Shown in pieces: positions 29,508 through 29,516 of a stretch of DNA of 29,516 nucleotides. The notes under the pieces are model-generated. The model did not search any database. It was not told where the DNA came from and worked only from the letters and a program-made list of their open reading frames with translations. Location: contig CAJJXG010000018.1 of assembly GCA_905197045.1 (NCBI GenBank), positions 1 to 29,516 of the forward strand, given 5' to 3'. This DNA is from an uncultured Caryophanales bacterium (lineage in GTDB: Bacteria > Bacillota_I > Bacilli_A > RFN20 > CAG-826). Each line of letters begins with the position of its first letter. Position 1 is the stretch's first letter. The translations under genes were made by a program, and so were the position numbers.

Positions 29508-29516
29508 ATGAAATAT
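29508..29516 (+). CDS. Start of a gene cut by the window edge
   Basis: ATG AAA TAT directly follows the T-run of the rpmF terminator, with AAAGGGG 8-14 nt upstream. Only three codons are visible, so nothing can be said of the product. Confidence 0.35.

Overview
The window is a gene-dense chromosomal segment of a low-GC (roughly 30% by eye), Gram-positive-type bacterium. Strong GGAGG-type ribosome binding sites, a T-box leader on alaS, CIRCE operators on hrcA, and the order comEA-comEC-holA-rpsT-lepA-hemW-hrcA-grpE-dnaK-dnaJ-rsmE-mtaB all point to Firmicutes/Bacillota. UGA acts as a normal stop (ends of fmt and of the unknown gene before mtaB) and tryptophan is UGG, so code 11 applies and Mycoplasma/Spiroplasma-type code 4 is excluded. 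The sporulation genes that share this neighbourhood in Bacillus (gpr, spoIIP) are absent. I infer a non-sporulating lineage near the base of the Mollicutes or Erysipelotrichia (RF39-, Acholeplasma- or Izemoplasma-like). Gene names are called from protein motifs and gene order only.

Layout: (1) 1-2357, a BI-1/YetJ-type membrane protein convergent with rarA, sharing a two-way terminator. (2) 2410-3995, dtd-mnmA, divergent from rarA across 52 bp. (3) 4092-4757, an unrecognised five-helix membrane protein with its own promoter and terminator. (4) 4789-8270, a T-box leader, then alaS-ruvX-DUF1292. (5) greA, then comEA-comEC for DNA uptake. (6) holA, then rpsT on the minus strand, then fmt and a nuclease-helicase fusion. 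(7) lepA; then a promoter driving a Fic-like protein that has lost its catalytic motif, a small membrane protein and hemW. (8) A heat-shock operon hrcA-grpE-dnaK-dnaJ with two CIRCE-like sites. (9) A TM2/zinc-ribbon protein, rsmE, an unrecognised gene and mtaB. (10) rpmF (57 aa) and the first codons of another gene behind a terminator.

Most genes are translation-linked housekeeping functions: tRNA charging, proofreading and modification, rRNA modification, ribosomal proteins and elongation factor 4. Added to these are DNA processing and uptake genes and the chaperone operon. No insertion sequence, prophage, CRISPR array, tRNA or rRNA gene was seen.

Points most worth a second look: the pseudo-Fic/winged-helix protein at 18073-19707 and its small membrane neighbour; the paired CIRCE sites around the hrcA promoter; terminator hairpins whose 3' arm is also the Shine-Dalgarno of the next gene (comEA and the gene at the right edge); several genes whose -10 box sits about 7 nt before the ATG, which predicts leaderless mRNAs; an alaS T-box with no obvious alanine specifier; and the PD-(D/E)XK-helicase fusion.
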